Shown in pieces: positions 5,135-5,508 of a stretch of DNA of 5,508 nucleotides. The DNA lies in assembly GCA_028873275.1 (NCBI GenBank), contig JAGWLJ010000115.1, positions 1-5,508 on the forward strand, written 5' to 3'. Position numbers and translations under genes: made by a program. The first letter of the stretch is position 1. Every line of letters starts with the position of its first letter. This DNA is from Pseudomonadota bacterium (lineage in GTDB: Bacteria > Pseudomonadota > Alphaproteobacteria > Rickettsiales > SXRF01). A model generated the notes under the pieces. The model saw nothing but the letters and a program-made list of their open reading frames with translations, made no database searches and was not told the DNA's origin.

Positions 5135-5508
5135 CGAAATCATCTTCATGATAGAGCTGCTGTACAAGCGCTCCGGCCTGTCTCTAACGGCGGACAAGGA
5201 ATACCTGATGGAAAGCAGGCTTACGCCGCTGGCGCGTACACATGGATTCAGCGATCTTTCGGCATTGATAAACAAGCTGCGGCAAGGCGCGCCGGATAAG
5301 CTGCTGACCGAAGTAACTGAAGCCATGATGACACATGAGAGCTCGTTCTTCCGCGATGGCAAGCCTTTTGAACAGCTTCGCAAAGTAATCCTGCCGCGGC
5401 TGTACGCCAGCAATGCCAGCCATAGCCTGCGCATCTGGAGTGCTGCTTGTTCTACCGGCCAAGAACCATACAGCATTGCTATCTCACTCTTGGAAGATGC
5501 GGCGAGGA
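5124..5508 (+). CDS. cheR: CheR chemoreceptor methyltransferase (partial, 3' end beyond window)
   Basis: A frame starting at ATG 5124, overlapping the cheB stop by 11 bases, stays open to the window end and gives 128 residues. CheR uses S-adenosylmethionine to methylate receptor glutamates and opposes CheB. The N-terminal helical domain reads FMIELLYKRSGLSL, then YLMESRLTPLARTHGF. It is followed by the signature MMTHESSFFRD (68-78), in which Arg77 matches the conserved arginine of the family. The first part of the methyltransferase domain includes IWSAACSTGQEPYSIAI (104-120), the SAM-binding region. Family proteins are about 270-290 residues, so somewhat more than half is missing. No clear Shine-Dalgarno sequence precedes the ATG, which suggests coupling to cheB. 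The HE pair in the signature replaces the more usual NE. Confidence 0.96.
   Translation, partial: MRSDEIIFMIELLYKRSGLSLTADKEYLMESRLTPLARTHGFSDLSALINKLRQGAPDKLLTEVTEAMMTHESSFFRDGKPFEQLRKVILPRLYASNASHSLRIWSAACSTGQEPYSIAISLLEDAAR

Noticed and set aside
4337..5476. 379-codon open frame on the - strand opposite cheB and cheR
   Set aside because: It spans two well-supported genes with intact catalytic motifs. Its product shows no recognisable domain and is rich in Arg, His and Gln, as expected for a shadow frame.

Overview
The window is the head of a chemotaxis-type signalling operon, read left to right, with a divergently transcribed gene cut off at the left edge. Gene order on the + strand is STAS protein (212-514), hybrid cheA (603-3224), cheW (3221-3691), cheY (3697-4068), cheB (4061-5134) and cheR (5124 to the window end, incomplete). 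On the - strand, bases 1-106 encode the first 35 residues of a probable MHYT-type membrane sensor. The base composition is moderately GC-rich in genes and strongly AT-rich in the control region. The gene order, and a CheA ending in a receiver domain, resemble the chemotaxis clusters of Rhodospirillales-like Alphaproteobacteria (the arrangement seen in Azospirillum Che1). This assignment rests on architecture recalled from the family, not on a search, and is tentative.

Control region (107-211): a 105-bp AT-rich gap separates the two divergent starts. It holds an imperfect palindrome whose two arms carry plausible -35 and -10 hexamers for both directions. Next to it is a pair of TCAACT repeats 10 bp apart, followed by an inverted copy. 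An 88-bp gap between the STAS gene and cheA can fold into a branched hairpin. From cheA onward the genes are packed: 4-bp overlap (cheA/cheW), 5-bp gap (cheW/cheY), 8-bp overlap (cheY/cheB) and 11-bp overlap (cheB/cheR). They are almost certainly one transcript with translational coupling.

How the genes work together: CheW would link receptors to CheA. CheA autophosphorylates on His44 and passes phosphate to CheY, to the CheB receiver and probably to its own C-terminal receiver. CheR and CheB add and remove receptor methyl groups for adaptation. The STAS protein at the head is the non-standard component and may modulate CheA or a receiver. CheA itself is unusual: it lacks a recognisable P2 domain, has a short FliM-like acidic motif in that place, and has two CheW-like modules before its receiver. 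No receptor, CheD, CheZ, tRNA, rRNA, CRISPR or insertion sequence was seen. This is a recognisable pathway with unusual parts, not a wholly unknown system.
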